From: an uncultured Candidatus Saccharibacteria bacterium | Lineage (GTDB): Bacteria; Patescibacteriota; Saccharimonadia; Saccharimonadales; Saccharimonadaceae | Assembly (NCBI GenBank): GCA_938036825.1 | Contig: CALHWD010000016.1 | Coordinates: 1 to 23,004, forward strand | Reading direction: 5' to 3' | DNA length: 23,004 nucleotides | Shown: piece by piece, positions 13,427-21,751 of the stretch | How the letters are laid out: each line of letters opens with the position of its first letter | How positions within the stretch are numbered: the stretch's first letter is position 1 | Program-made: the position numbers and the translations under genes | Notes under the pieces: model-generated | The model's input: only the letters and a program-made list of their open reading frames with translations | What the model was told of the DNA's origin: nothing | Database searches by the model: none

Positions 13427-13885
13427 CTATAACAATGTAAGCAAAAGAGCAGCCGATACAGCATATAGGAGAGTGTATGTGATATGGAGTGGCATATTCC
13501 ATGCAAGGTATGTTCTTACTGTCTTCTCATCATCTAATCGCCGCGCACCATTGACAAAAAATTCTGCCTTGGCAAAGCCAGTTACCACATGAGTAGTAAG
13601 CATGAGAAATGGAACAGCCGCTGCAACCGCGAGTGGAGTTAGCCCTCTCGTATGGTTGGTAGCGAGAGAAATTATCGACAACATTGCGTGGCCAACCAAT
13701 ACAGCTGTGTGGTAGATCTGCACTCGAGTATTATTATGAAACAGTGCCCAATTCTGAGATGCGCCAGGTATCTTGTGTTTTAAAATATAATCAAAATAGC
13801 GTCCTAAAGTAATAGTATACATAAGCATCATCCCAGCCATAAGAGCTGTATAGATAACTTGCATTTGTATCATGAATGCGCTCAT
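13427..13885 (-). CDS. Four-helix membrane protein, distantly DUF1772-like
   Basis: The protein has 152 residues with hydrophobic segments at about 6-27, 58-78, 86-105 and 130-150. 'FFVNGARRLDDEK' and 'YLAWNMPLH' before the last helix recall the Asn-containing motifs of DUF1772/anthrone-oxygenase-like proteins, but this is a weak match. The start at 13885 follows AAAGGAAA at normal spacing; an upstream in-frame ATG would give 23 more polar residues and has no ribosome site. It follows the rRNA methyltransferase gene on the same strand by 68 bases, with TATAAA in the gap as a possible own promoter. Confidence 0.6.
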   Translation of the reverse strand: MSAFMIQMQVIYTALMAGMMLMYTITLGRYFDYILKHKIPGASQNWALFHNNTRVQIYHTAVLVGHAMLSIISLATNHTRGLTPLAVAAAVPFLMLTTHVVTGFAKAEFFVNGARRLDDEKTVRTYLAWNMPLHITYTLLYAVSAALLLTLL

Positions 13886-13953
13886 TTTTGCATTTCCTTT
13901 CTCAATGTCTGAATCGTGAAGAATTACTTTTTTATAAGAGCGATATAAAGCCA

Positions 13954-15273
13954 CTACGTAAGCCGGTCAAGCACCACCAAATGCTCACTATGCGGCGTGC
14001 GAGGGAAGAAGTTGTAGCCTCGGTAGTAGGCAATGCCATAGTGCGTGGCAAGAAGCGCCACGTCGCGCGCTTGAGTGACGGGGTTGCAACTGAGGTAGAG
14101 GATGCGCTGCGGCTGGGTAGCGAGGAGTTTGGTAATGACATCGGCGTGGAGGCCGGCGCGTGGTGGATCGAGAATGATGAGCGCATCACTAGTAATATAC
14201 TCCAGCGCTTGCTCGCTGGGCGCGAGAACGGCCTTGGCCTGGCCCCTGCGGCCTAGCTGCTGGATATTACGCTGCATCTCGCGCACCGCATCGGCGTTGA
14301 TCTCTACTAGCGTGACGTTATCACTGCCGATCGTCAGGCCAATCGTCCCCACCCCGGCATAGAGGTCGAGCGTGAGCTGGGATGTACTATCCTGCACCTG
14401 GACAAATCGCTGCATGTCGCGCAGTGCTTGCTCGTAGACCGGCAGATTAACCTGAAAAAATCCCTCGGTGGCGTAGCGAAATGGCACGCCAAGAATGGTA
14501 TCTTGCAAGACAGGATCGCCAAAGCATGCCAGGCGCTCAGTGATGCGACTGGCTGGCGAGCGGGGGTCGGAGTAGATAATCTCGCCGCCCTGGGCCGATA
14601 ATGCGGTGGCTTCGTCTGGGCTCATAACATCTCCCAGGTGGTCTTTGGTGTAGAGCTGCCACACGCAGTGGCCGGCTTGGTCGCAGCGGATGAGGAGCGT
14701 CTTGAGCTGGCGTGCCGTCACTTGCTTGGTGCGCAGCAGGTCACGCACCTGCCGGGCGAGCTGGTTGATCTCTGGCCGAGCTAAGCTCGTCCCGTCAACG
14801 ATAATTTTGCCCTTGCTCCCCCGCCGAAAGAACGCGAGGTCAAGCGTCTCGGTACCATCCTCTGCCCTGTCGCTATACCAACTCAGCTCAACTTTATTAC
14901 GGTAGCTATAGGGTATATCATCACAAAAAACGTCGATCGGCTCTGGCAAGACGATATTGTGCAACTCAAAGGCTTCCTCGATCAGCGCTGCCTTATAATG
15001 CTGCTCGCTCGCCAGCGGCATAATTTGCCATGGACTAGTGCTGAGGTAGCTCTCGGGGTCGCGCGGCGCGATGCGCTCGGGCGAAGCGGTCAACACCTCA
15101 GTCACCACTCCTTCGACGAAGTGCGACTTCTTCTTGGTGATGCGGATAGTGACGGTCTCGCCCGGTAACCCACCCCAGACAAAGGCTTTGCGGCCATCGT
15201 CAAGTGTGCCAAGGGCTTGCCCACCACCGACGATCTTTTCAAGCTGGATCGTTGCGAATGTTGGTTTTCTCAT
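13954..15273 (-). CDS. TrmA/RlmC/RlmD-family RNA (uracil-5-)-methyltransferase
   Basis: The enzyme transfers a methyl group from SAM to C5 of a uridine in 23S rRNA or tRNA. It has 439 residues with an N-terminal TRAM domain (1-62, 'GLPGETVTI'), a central domain and a C-terminal Rossmann fold. The SAM loop is 'LDLYAGVGTIGL' (about 303-314), motif IV is 'ILDPPRAG', the catalytic Cys lies in 'YLSCNPVT' (C396) and the general base Glu in 'TPHSEH' (E430). The 4Fe-4S cysteines that RlmD and RlmC carry after the TRAM domain are absent ('SPWQIMPLASEQHY' stands in their place), so this is a cluster-free form. The ATG lies 8 bases after an extended -10. Whether it targets rRNA or tRNA U54 is open. Confidence 0.9.
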   Translation of the reverse strand: MRKPTFATIQLEKIVGGGQALGTLDDGRKAFVWGGLPGETVTIRITKKKSHFVEGVVTEVLTASPERIAPRDPESYLSTSPWQIMPLASEQHYKAALIEEAFELHNIVLPEPIDVFCDDIPYSYRNKVELSWYSDRAEDGTETLDLAFFRRGSKGKIIVDGTSLARPEINQLARQVRDLLRTKQVTARQLKTLLIRCDQAGHCVWQLYTKDHLGDVMSPDEATALSAQGGEIIYSDPRSPASRITERLACFGDPVLQDTILGVPFRYATEGFFQVNLPVYEQALRDMQRFVQVQDSTSQLTLDLYAGVGTIGLTIGSDNVTLVEINADAVREMQRNIQQLGRRGQAKAVLAPSEQALEYITSDALIILDPPRAGLHADVITKLLATQPQRILYLSCNPVTQARDVALLATHYGIAYYRGYNFFPRTPHSEHLVVLDRLT

Positions 15274-15281
15274 TATAGTCT

Positions 15282-15290
15282 AGTATACCA
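15282..15290 (-). promoter_or_regulatory. Extended -10 of the RNA methyltransferase gene
   Basis: TGG-TATACT on the minus strand ends 8 bases before the ATG at 15273, predicting an mRNA with a leader of at most 1-2 bases. Confidence 0.65.
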
Positions 15291-15338
15291 TGTGTCGCGA
15301 GGTGATGGCGGTATCGATGAGTGGTGCACGGGGCTTCT

Positions 15339-17681
15339 CTACTGTCCTTGCTGCCACTGCCAGGTGGTGACCATCGGGTGGTCAGTGTGGTGCTCGCGTG
15401 CGTGGGCGAGGCACTGCTCAATCGCTGCATGGCAGTGCCCGGCGAGGCGCTGAGCATCGTCTGGCGAGATGATGCCTGTTGCGCTAAGACACGTTGCGGC
15501 GGCAATAGCAAGATCATAGCGGCTAGCCTGCTGGCTAATGAGGCTCGTCATGAGCGTGTCGCCGCGCGGTGCCAGGCCGAAGCTGTGAATATCAAACTGC
15601 CGACTATCGACTCCATAGGCAAAGAGCGTTGCCGCGAGGGAGCGCTCCTCACCCGGGTAGGCGATAATCACCGGCTTGGTTGTCGTCAAGGTACGGGCGA
15701 GCGTTCGCTGCGAGACGGGCTGAGTGAGCGTGCCAAAGCCACGCGGCGTGAGGCTCGAGATATTGACGCAGCGCACTCGGGCAGCCGGGCAAGCATGAGC
15801 GATGAGCTCAATAGCGGCCAATACCTCTGTGGTAGCAACGTCGCCACACGCAGCAAGCACGATATCTGGACTGGCGTGGCTGGCGAAGTTCCACGTAGCA
15901 AGACCCGCGTGCATCTGAGCGCGAGCGGCCTTGGTGGTGAGCCAGGTAGGCTGCGTGGTATCACTCGCATGCAACATATTGATCGTCTGCGTGCTCGATA
16001 GCATCATATCGAGTGCTACCACTGCGCAGTTGCTATCGGCTGGGAAGTAGACCGTTGTTGGCGCGTCTCGCTGATCAAGCGCATTGGTTATCTGCTCGGC
16101 ACTCTGATGCGAGAGGATGGTGTTAAGGCTCGGTAGCGATGCGCTGCTTGGCTGGCTCGACAGAGCTGCGGTATACGAGCGACTTGCCGCGCTAACGTCC
16201 TCGTGTAGGGACGCTCCAACGAAGACGCTTTGCTTCCCCTGCTCCAGATAGCCAAGCTGCATACCACGTAGCACACCTGCTGCTGGGTAGCTCATTGTGT
16301 AGCCATCTGGTGCGTGTGGCGCTGCGCTGGACTGATTACCCCACTGCCAGGCTCGCGGGTGTGATGCAAAACGCTGAGCGAGCGTACCGCTCTGCAGCGA
16401 CGGACTTATAAAAAGCCGGAAATTATCTGACGCCGCATCCTTGGCAAGATCGGCCAGATACGAGCTAGCACTAGAAAGTGTATTGCTGCGCTGCGTGCCA
16501 GGTGGCGTCGCAACGACTGCATAGGGCTCAATAGCCGGCCGGCGTAGTCGCGTGGCCGACAGGACGGGCTGCGTAGCGGTGAGCTGAGCTGCACCTGAGG
16601 AGGAGTCATTATCGGTATGAGCTGCAGCCGTATGCGGCAGAGCCTTCGTCTCGGCAAACGTGAGATTGCCTGCTGCATCAAACAGATTCTCTGGCTCACA
16701 CCACGCAAGCACCTGAGCAAGCCATGCCTGCGTGCCTGCTCGGCTTGAGTCGGCACCATCTGCTTTGCGGTGAGCAAGCGCTGCCTGTGCCCGGGCAATG
16801 CTTGATGGCTGAACATCGCCACTATCATCAAGCGAGTCCTCTTGTGCTTCGTCATCGTCTAGTAGCGTCTCAAACTGTTCTGGAGTGCGCACAATCACCA
16901 GTGGTCGGCGGGCTTTGTGTGGGCGCGGTTGGGCTGGCTGGCGCAAAGCAGCAGTGCGCTCAGTTGCCCACGCGAGCGCAGCAGTGTAGTCTGCATCTAG
17001 CTGGCGCGGGTCAGCTGTGGTGCAGTCAACGATTCGTGGCTCATACCCATAGCCAATAAAAAGCGCAAGCAGCTCGTAAATGGAAAGCGTGGCGAGCAGT
17101 GTCCTGGGCCGTAGCTGAATAATCGGGATAATCGTGCCGTCAGTCGCAGGGCTAAGGAGCTTTGCTAGGTGCCACGGGGTATCGTCTTGGGCGACCGCGC
17201 TATCGATCAAACAGTAGATTGTTTGCTCTGGCTGGCTAAGCACCATGCCGCTTGCCTGGGCCAGCACGCCACCAAGGTTGGTATCACAGAGGTGTATTGT
17301 GTCGGACAGTGAGGTTTGCGGGTCGTGTGTTAACGTGCAGAGCGCATCAATCCCCGCTTGCGAGCGCGCAATATCGCAGCCAGGTTGCAACATATCATAG
17401 ACGAGCGCATGAGCGCGTGCTGCCGCCCATCGCTCGCGATCGGTAATAATCAGCGGCGCTGCGCCATCTGACTGAGTATACTCCGCAACCTGAGCCAAGC
17501 TAAAACTCAGCGCGAAGTCCGCTGCAAGTGCTGCCCGGAGCTCATCCGAGTCAAGCTGCTTTATATCGTTTGGCTGTAACGGCTGGCCAGCTGGCAGTGT
17601 GCGCCAGAGTGCACGCTGTGCTAGCACAGTATAATAGGCCGCTTGCCGGTAGCGCATCGTCATCCCACCATTCGTATCCAT
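15339..17681 (-). CDS. Phosphoketolase (XFP) homologue with degenerate thiamine-diphosphate site
   Basis: Its 780 residues match the phosphoketolase length and domain order. True family signatures: 'RQAAYYTVLAQRALWR' at the N-terminus, 'GYGYEP' (210-215), 'VYFPADSN', 'GDVATTEVLAAIEL' (613-626), 'KPVIIAYPG' (669-677) and an Arg/His-rich tail ending in Trp. The catalytic motifs are lost: GHGGPG is replaced by 'TDRERW' (80-85), the EGGELGY loop after the conserved His (H130) by 'LCDTNLGG', and the Mg/TPP motif GDGEAETG by 'IDSAVAQDD' (159-167), which keeps only the Asp. The Glu-bearing region near the second domain is also changed. A low-complexity acidic and Ser/Ala-rich insert spans about 280-420. 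It is unlikely to cleave xylulose-5-phosphate. A structural, regulatory or new catalytic role is possible. The frame is intact, so it is not decaying randomly. It is predicted leaderless and divergent from the Erm-like gene. Confidence 0.75.
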   Translation of the reverse strand: MDTNGGMTMRYRQAAYYTVLAQRALWRTLPAGQPLQPNDIKQLDSDELRAALAADFALSFSLAQVAEYTQSDGAAPLIITDRERWAAARAHALVYDMLQPGCDIARSQAGIDALCTLTHDPQTSLSDTIHLCDTNLGGVLAQASGMVLSQPEQTIYCLIDSAVAQDDTPWHLAKLLSPATDGTIIPIIQLRPRTLLATLSIYELLALFIGYGYEPRIVDCTTADPRQLDADYTAALAWATERTAALRQPAQPRPHKARRPLVIVRTPEQFETLLDDDEAQEDSLDDSGDVQPSSIARAQAALAHRKADGADSSRAGTQAWLAQVLAWCEPENLFDAAGNLTFAETKALPHTAAAHTDNDSSSGAAQLTATQPVLSATRLRRPAIEPYAVVATPPGTQRSNTLSSASSYLADLAKDAASDNFRLFISPSLQSGTLAQRFASHPRAWQWGNQSSAAPHAPDGYTMSYPAAGVLRGMQLGYLEQGKQSVFVGASLHEDVSAASRSYTAALSSQPSSASLPSLNTILSHQSAEQITNALDQRDAPTTVYFPADSNCAVVALDMMLSSTQTINMLHASDTTQPTWLTTKAARAQMHAGLATWNFASHASPDIVLAACGDVATTEVLAAIELIAHACPAARVRCVNISSLTPRGFGTLTQPVSQRTLARTLTTTKPVIIAYPGEERSLAATLFAYGVDSRQFDIHSFGLAPRGDTLMTSLISQQASRYDLAIAAATCLSATGIISPDDAQRLAGHCHAAIEQCLAHAREHHTDHPMVTTWQWQQGQ

Positions 17682-17688
17682 TGCTTCT

Positions 17689-17694
17689 AGTATA
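17689..17694 (-). promoter_or_regulatory. -10 box of the phosphoketolase-like gene
   Basis: TATACT on the minus strand ends 7 bases before the ATG at 17681. It faces the Erm-like promoter across a 96-base divergent region. Confidence 0.6.
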
Positions 17695-17762
17695 CACGCT
17701 TGTGCTTGCTGACGGAATAGGCCGAGGCAAGATTGTGTTCATTTACGACCTATGGGCTTGTC

Positions 17763-17771
17763 TGCTACACT
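17763..17771 (+). promoter_or_regulatory. Extended -10 of the Erm-like gene
   Basis: TGC-TACACT ends 6 bases before the ATG at 17778. It supports that ATG over an upstream in-frame ATG at 17733, which would lie before the promoter. Confidence 0.6.
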
Positions 17772-17777
17772 ACCAGT

Positions 17778-18503
17778 ATGAAACGACGCGTTGCCAGCTA
17801 TGGCCAACATTTTTTGCGTAGCCCCCGCGTGGCGGCTATCTTACTGGGCCACAGTACTATTCGCCGACGCGATACGGTTTATGACCTCGGGGCAGGTAGC
17901 GGCGTCATTACGAGTGCCTTAGCGCGGCGCTGCCAGCAGGTGGTAGCGGTCGAGAATGAGCCACGTGCGCTCGATGCTCTGCGCAGGCACACTGCAGCCA
18001 TGCCACATGTCCGCATCATCGCGGCCGATATTCGCCAGCTGACTCTTCCTGCTGAGCCATATAAAGTATTTGCCAATATCCCCTTTGCACTCAGTGCCGA
18101 TATCGTGCGGATGCTTACCACCGCTTCTACCCCACCACAGGCGATTTATCTCATCGTCCAGCGCCAATTTGCGTCGAAGCTTGTGCCGAGCGACCGCCAC
18201 TTTACGGCGGCACTGGGTGCTCAGCTGGCACCGTGGTGGCAGACGCGGATCCGCTACCGCTTGCGCCGGACAGATTTCACGCCGCCACCCGCCGTCGATA
18301 CGGTACTGCTTGAGCTCTTGCCGCGCACTGATCCCTGGCTGTCCCGCGATCAGCAGGCAGCGTACAGCCAGTTTGTGGCGACGCACTACGCCAAGCCGCG
18401 GCGCTTTGCTGCCCTGCCGCGAGCCCAGCTTGGCATCAACCCTGAGCGTAAGCCATCAGAACTCCAGCCTAGGCAGTGGGTGCAGCTGTATCAAACATCC
18501 TGA
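17778..18503 (+). CDS. Erm/KsgA-family rRNA adenine-N6 methyltransferase, Erm-like
   Basis: The enzyme methylates N6 of an rRNA adenine using SAM. 241 residues: 'GQHFLRS' (9-15), SAM loop 'DLGAGSG' (36-42), acidic ribose-binding 'VEN' (58-60), and catalytic 'NIPF' (100-103). KsgA enzymes usually have NLPY here, whereas NIPF/NIPY is typical of Erm. 'QRQFASK', 'FTPPPAVDTVLL' and the C-terminal 'KPSELQPRQWVQLY' also follow the Erm pattern. The likely target is the macrolide-site adenine of 23S rRNA (A2058 in E. coli numbering), not the KsgA adenines of 16S rRNA; this is inferred from motifs only. The gene has the leaderless style and base use of its neighbours, so it looks native, without mobile-element or leader-peptide attenuator sequences. 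Confidence 0.82.
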   Translation: MKRRVASYGQHFLRSPRVAAILLGHSTIRRRDTVYDLGAGSGVITSALARRCQQVVAVENEPRALDALRRHTAAMPHVRIIAADIRQLTLPAEPYKVFANIPFALSADIVRMLTTASTPPQAIYLIVQRQFASKLVPSDRHFTAALGAQLAPWWQTRIRYRLRRTDFTPPPAVDTVLLELLPRTDPWLSRDQQAAYSQFVATHYAKPRRFAALPRAQLGINPERKPSELQPRQWVQLYQTS

Positions 18504-18525
18504 AGAATTTCGGTTACGCTTACTA

Positions 18526-18870
18526 TTAGGCGAGCTCCTGATTATACGCGAGTGCTAAGTCAATCCAGTAGGATAACTCTCGTTGCCCTTCTGTATCGAG
18601 ATCAATGTAGCCATGATAAAGCCGACCCTTCATCAATGTGACACGAGCACCTTTTCTGGGTAAAATCTGCTTTTCCATTTCTTTGCCAATTCGCACCATG
18701 ACAAGATCTTGACCTCGTGAACTGACCGTGACTGCCATCTTCCCACGGACCATAAAGGCTAAGCCGCCAAACATCTTCTTTTCCTCTACTTCTTCCTCGA
18801 AGATATGAGGCGAAAGTGTATATACTAGAATGCTACGGATCTGTTGGGCTAAGGATTCGCTATATGTCAT
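18526..18870 (-). CDS. TfoX N-terminal domain family protein
   Basis: The 114 residues match the TfoX_N domain: 'KKMFGGLAFMVRGKMAV' (about 32-48) is the family signature, followed by a beta-rich core and the 'LYHGYI' strand. The domain alone is of unknown biochemical function; full-length TfoX/Sxy controls competence, but single-domain forms such as this need not. The ATG at 18870 is preferred to the GTG just upstream, because the AAGGGAG site fits it. It is the last gene of a three-gene operon, 9 bases after the VOC gene. Confidence 0.82.
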   Translation of the reverse strand: MTYSESLAQQIRSILVYTLSPHIFEEEVEEKKMFGGLAFMVRGKMAVTVSSRGQDLVMVRIGKEMEKQILPRKGARVTLMKGRLYHGYIDLDTEGQRELSYWIDLALAYNQELA

Positions 18871-18879
18871 CACTCTCCC

Positions 18880-19296
18880 TTACTTTAGCATCACATCCCA
18901 GCCGATACCAAAACGGTCAATCACACGGCCATAGAATTTGGCAAACGGTTGTTTCTCGAGAGTATAGAGAATTTGGCCTCCTTCTGCAAGCTGAGCGAAG
19001 AATTTATCCGCTTCTTCTCGACTGTCTGGATATATAACCAACCATTGGTTGGGCTGGTGGTTACGAGAAATAGACAGATCATTGAAGACACCAATATCCT
19101 CCCCATTGAGAGTCAGATTCTCAATATCCAAAGCAATCCAGGCAATTTTATTTCGCTTTTCTGCCGGAAGACTCGCTGGATCTATCATATTGCTGGCTCG
19201 AGCAATCCCCTTTATCTCTGTCTGAAAAAGGTCTGCATAAAAGCGAAACGCCTCTTCAGCCTGACCATTAAAACTCAAAAATACTCCTAATTTCAT
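18880..19296 (-). CDS. VOC/glyoxalase-superfamily PhnB-like protein
   Basis: The protein has 138 residues. It opens with 'LGVFLSFNGQAEEAFRFY' (3-20), the typical N-terminus of PhnB/3-demethylubiquinone-methyltransferase-like (PF06983) proteins, and ends with 'YGRVIDRFGIGWDV', the matching C-terminal signature. These bind small molecules or metals; the substrate is unknown. AGGAGG lies about 8 bases before the ATG. It is the middle gene of the operon with the AraC-type regulator upstream and the TfoX-domain gene downstream. Its Shine-Dalgarno-led start and AT-richer, Lys/Glu-rich codon use differ from most neighbours and resemble Firmicutes genes. Confidence 0.87.
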   Translation of the reverse strand: MKLGVFLSFNGQAEEAFRFYADLFQTEIKGIARASNMIDPASLPAEKRNKIAWIALDIENLTLNGEDIGVFNDLSISRNHQPNQWLVIYPDSREEADKFFAQLAEGGQILYTLEKQPFAKFYGRVIDRFGIGWDVMLK

Positions 19297-19351
19297 TGTT
19301 GTTCCTCCGATATTTACGTCTGAGAATGCATTCCTACCAGTAGTTTATCAA

Positions 19352-20155
19352 CTATGATAAAAAATTTCTTATTCTCAATTGCGCTTGTGTGGCAAGAGAG
19401 CGCATGACAAAAACCGGAAGGTTGATTGTGATAGGTGGATCACTCGGCAAGGGCCTACGCATGAGGATTTTCTCCTGACAGACGCTATCTCCTGTGAAAG
19501 TGAGAGGCTCATCACTGCCCCAGCGAAAGTTATGTTTCAAGACATAATTTTTGGTCAGGCGTAAATCCTCCAGTAATTCACAAGCCAAAAGATAGTAGTG
19601 ACCATTAGGTACATTAGTAAAAGTAAACCGCCTCTCCTGGCGCAGCGCCACTCCAATAACTGGCGCTTCTTTTGGCATACGAGTTTTAAAGAGCCCGACG
19701 CAGCTAATACGAGGCTCATAATCAGCAGGATAAAGAAGCTCTACTACCAGACGGTTGCCGCTTTGATAGTGAGGATCTTGATGTAAGAGTGCACCTTTCT
19801 CTTCTAGCTGCTTGATCATGTAATCATAAGCCTTGGTTGATTCTTGGTAATATCTTTTCGGTGATAGCCCTGTATGGCGCTTAAAGGTGTTAGAAAAGCT
19901 ACCCAGACTATCATAACCAACTTCCAGAGACGTCTCAGTTACGTTTTGCCGACCTTCTATAATCTCCTGAATCCCTTTTTCTATCTTAAGAGCTTCTTGG
20001 TATTGTTTGATAGAAAAGCCCATCTTTTTCTTGAAGGTTCTGGACAGATGAGAAGGGCTATAATGGAACTTCTGCGCCAGCTCTGCGAGGCCTACTTCTC
20101 TATCTGCACACTGACGAATGTAGATCGCTACTGCTTCCATAGTCTCTCTGGCCAT
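19352..20155 (-). CDS. AraC-family transcriptional regulator with effector-binding domain
   Basis: The protein has 267 residues. Residues 1-105 hold two AraC-type helix-turn-helix motifs ('LAELAQKFHYSPSHLSRTFKK' region split at about 20-42, and 'SLEVGYDSLGSFSNTFKRHTG' region at about 76-96). Residues about 110-267 form a GyrI/Rob-like effector domain, an order (DNA-binding first) typical of drug- or toxin-responsive Rob-type regulators. AAGGAGA precedes the ATG. Its promoter has a -35, a 17-base spacer and a -10, unlike the leaderless genes around it. As first gene of an operon with a VOC protein and a TfoX-domain protein, it probably controls the operon. Confidence 0.88.
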   Translation of the reverse strand: MARETMEAVAIYIRQCADREVGLAELAQKFHYSPSHLSRTFKKKMGFSIKQYQEALKIEKGIQEIIEGRQNVTETSLEVGYDSLGSFSNTFKRHTGLSPKRYYQESTKAYDYMIKQLEEKGALLHQDPHYQSGNRLVVELLYPADYEPRISCVGLFKTRMPKEAPVIGVALRQERRFTFTNVPNGHYYLLACELLEDLRLTKNYVLKHNFRWGSDEPLTFTGDSVCQEKILMRRPLPSDPPITINLPVFVMRSLATQAQLRIRNFLS

Positions 20156-20199
20156 AATAGTTCTCCTTCTCTCTTTCTGTGTCAGTGTCCTGCAAAGAA

Positions 20200-20228
20200 T
20201 TATTACACCAACTAATGTATCTACTCAA
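20200..20228 (-). promoter_or_regulatory. Promoter of the araC-type operon
   Basis: TTGAGT (20228-20223), a 17-base spacer and TAATAA (20205-20200) on the minus strand. The leader is about 40 bases with a normal Shine-Dalgarno site. Confidence 0.5.
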
Positions 20229-20282
20229 TAAAGGCTATCATCGTGTACTTACACCACAAAGACGAAGAGGTAGTGTGCCTTA

Positions 20283-21743
20283 TTAAAGTGGCTCGTACTG
20301 ATAAAACCGATTACTGTCGTGTGCACGTGCATTGGTAATAATATGCGCTGGGCGTGTTAGGTCGCGATGTTGCTGGCGGTAAGCACGCGTTGCGGTAAAG
20401 ACAGTTTGCTGCTCGGGCACAGTGGTAACAACGCGCAATCGGTCGTTATAGCGAGCAATCATTTCATACATTGGTCGCTCCGTCTCAGTCACGGCAAGCG
20501 TCATAGGGCGATCGACGCGCACATTGTCACCCTGGAGCTGGTCGTTGAGAAGCTTGACGTCGCTCGAGTAGTGAGCAAGAACATCTGGATTATAGCGATA
20601 TGTCTCGGCATAGCGCCCGATACCAGTAAGGGTGAGCCCGCCAATCAAGAGCGTCATAGGCAGTAACCCAGCCACCCGAGCATACGGGTTGCGCGGAAAC
20701 ATCTGGTACCAGTGGTTAATCAGCCACGCCACGCCAAATGCAATGATGATCGCTACCACCGGAAAGAGCGAGGTCACCAGCTGTGGATTACTAATCACCA
20801 CGCCCAGTAACGGCAATCCCACCAGGAGCGCTGCATAGCTGCGTGCTGTATAGTAGTGGCTCAGGAGCGAGGCAAGACCAATCAGCATAATCAAGATCAT
20901 ACCGACCGAGTACAATGGCTGCACGAGGTACGATTTGTTTGACGCAAAGAGCCCAAAGAGCGTCGTGCCAAGGTGGCGAAGATTTGCCCCCACATTGATC
21001 GATTCGAGCGGCAAGCCAAAGAGCTGCTTGAGTACATCATGGTTAGTGATGCTTGCGTAGATAAGTGGCAGCATTGCCACGAGACCAATGACAGCTGCCA
21101 GAGCAAGGCGGCTGCGCTGCACACGCAGAATTGTATAACGAGCGTGTGGATGAGACACCCCCAAAATCCCAAGGGCAATAACGACATAGATACCAAGTGG
21201 TGCATACAGCAGGAGTGCCGCCAGCACACAGGCCGTCACTTTCCAGAGAGTGGAGAGAAACTTCTTCGTCCGAATGGCGCGCGTTGCAGCATAGAGCAGC
21301 CACACAGTGAGGCAGCTAAAAAGTATAGCTGGCGTGCCATCTTGTGCTAAGAAAAGGAACTGCGCCGTCATCGTCACGAGGATCGTTGTAATAAGCGCAA
21401 TGTTCCGGGAAAACCAGGAGCGAAACAGAAGGAGCAGCCCAAGCGCTGTCATTAGGGCGATTACCATAGATGGTAGCTTCACCGACAGCGGTGTCACGCC
21501 GAGCACTGCAAAGCTTAATTTTTGCAAGCCATGATACGGCGCATTGATAACCATAGCAGGAGTAAGATTTTGGAAGGATAATTGGCTGCTTTGCAGAGCG
21601 CTATCGAGCTCACCCTGCCGCAACTCACCGGGGATAAACAGCCCAGCCAGCACAACTGCCGCAATAATTGCTACCACGACAAAGCCATAGCCGAGGCCAT
21701 ACCGCCAGCGGTACAAATGATAGTCGACAACTTGCTTTGCCAT
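20283..21743 (-). CDS. Polytopic membrane protein, GT-C (PMT/ArnT-like) glycosyltransferase family
   Basis: 486 residues with about ten hydrophobic segments between 16 and 370, then a soluble C-terminal domain of about 110 residues. After the first helix, 'GELRQGELDSA' occupies the place of the catalytic acidic loop of GT-C enzymes, and 'APYHGLQKLSFAVLGV' followed by 'VKLPS' matches the PPL.Y...LFG...R.PS pattern of PMT_2-type lipid-linked sugar transferases. Such proteins move a sugar from a polyprenyl phosphate to a protein or lipid outside the membrane. The donor and acceptor cannot be told. The ATG lies 8 bases after TATAAT, so the mRNA is predicted leaderless. Confidence 0.68.
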   Translation of the reverse strand: MAKQVVDYHLYRWRYGLGYGFVVVAIIAAVVLAGLFIPGELRQGELDSALQSSQLSFQNLTPAMVINAPYHGLQKLSFAVLGVTPLSVKLPSMVIALMTALGLLLLFRSWFSRNIALITTILVTMTAQFLFLAQDGTPAILFSCLTVWLLYAATRAIRTKKFLSTLWKVTACVLAALLLYAPLGIYVVIALGILGVSHPHARYTILRVQRSRLALAAVIGLVAMLPLIYASITNHDVLKQLFGLPLESINVGANLRHLGTTLFGLFASNKSYLVQPLYSVGMILIMLIGLASLLSHYYTARSYAALLVGLPLLGVVISNPQLVTSLFPVVAIIIAFGVAWLINHWYQMFPRNPYARVAGLLPMTLLIGGLTLTGIGRYAETYRYNPDVLAHYSSDVKLLNDQLQGDNVRVDRPMTLAVTETERPMYEMIARYNDRLRVVTTVPEQQTVFTATRAYRQQHRDLTRPAHIITNARAHDSNRFYQYEPL

Positions 21744-21751
21744 ATTGCCCT

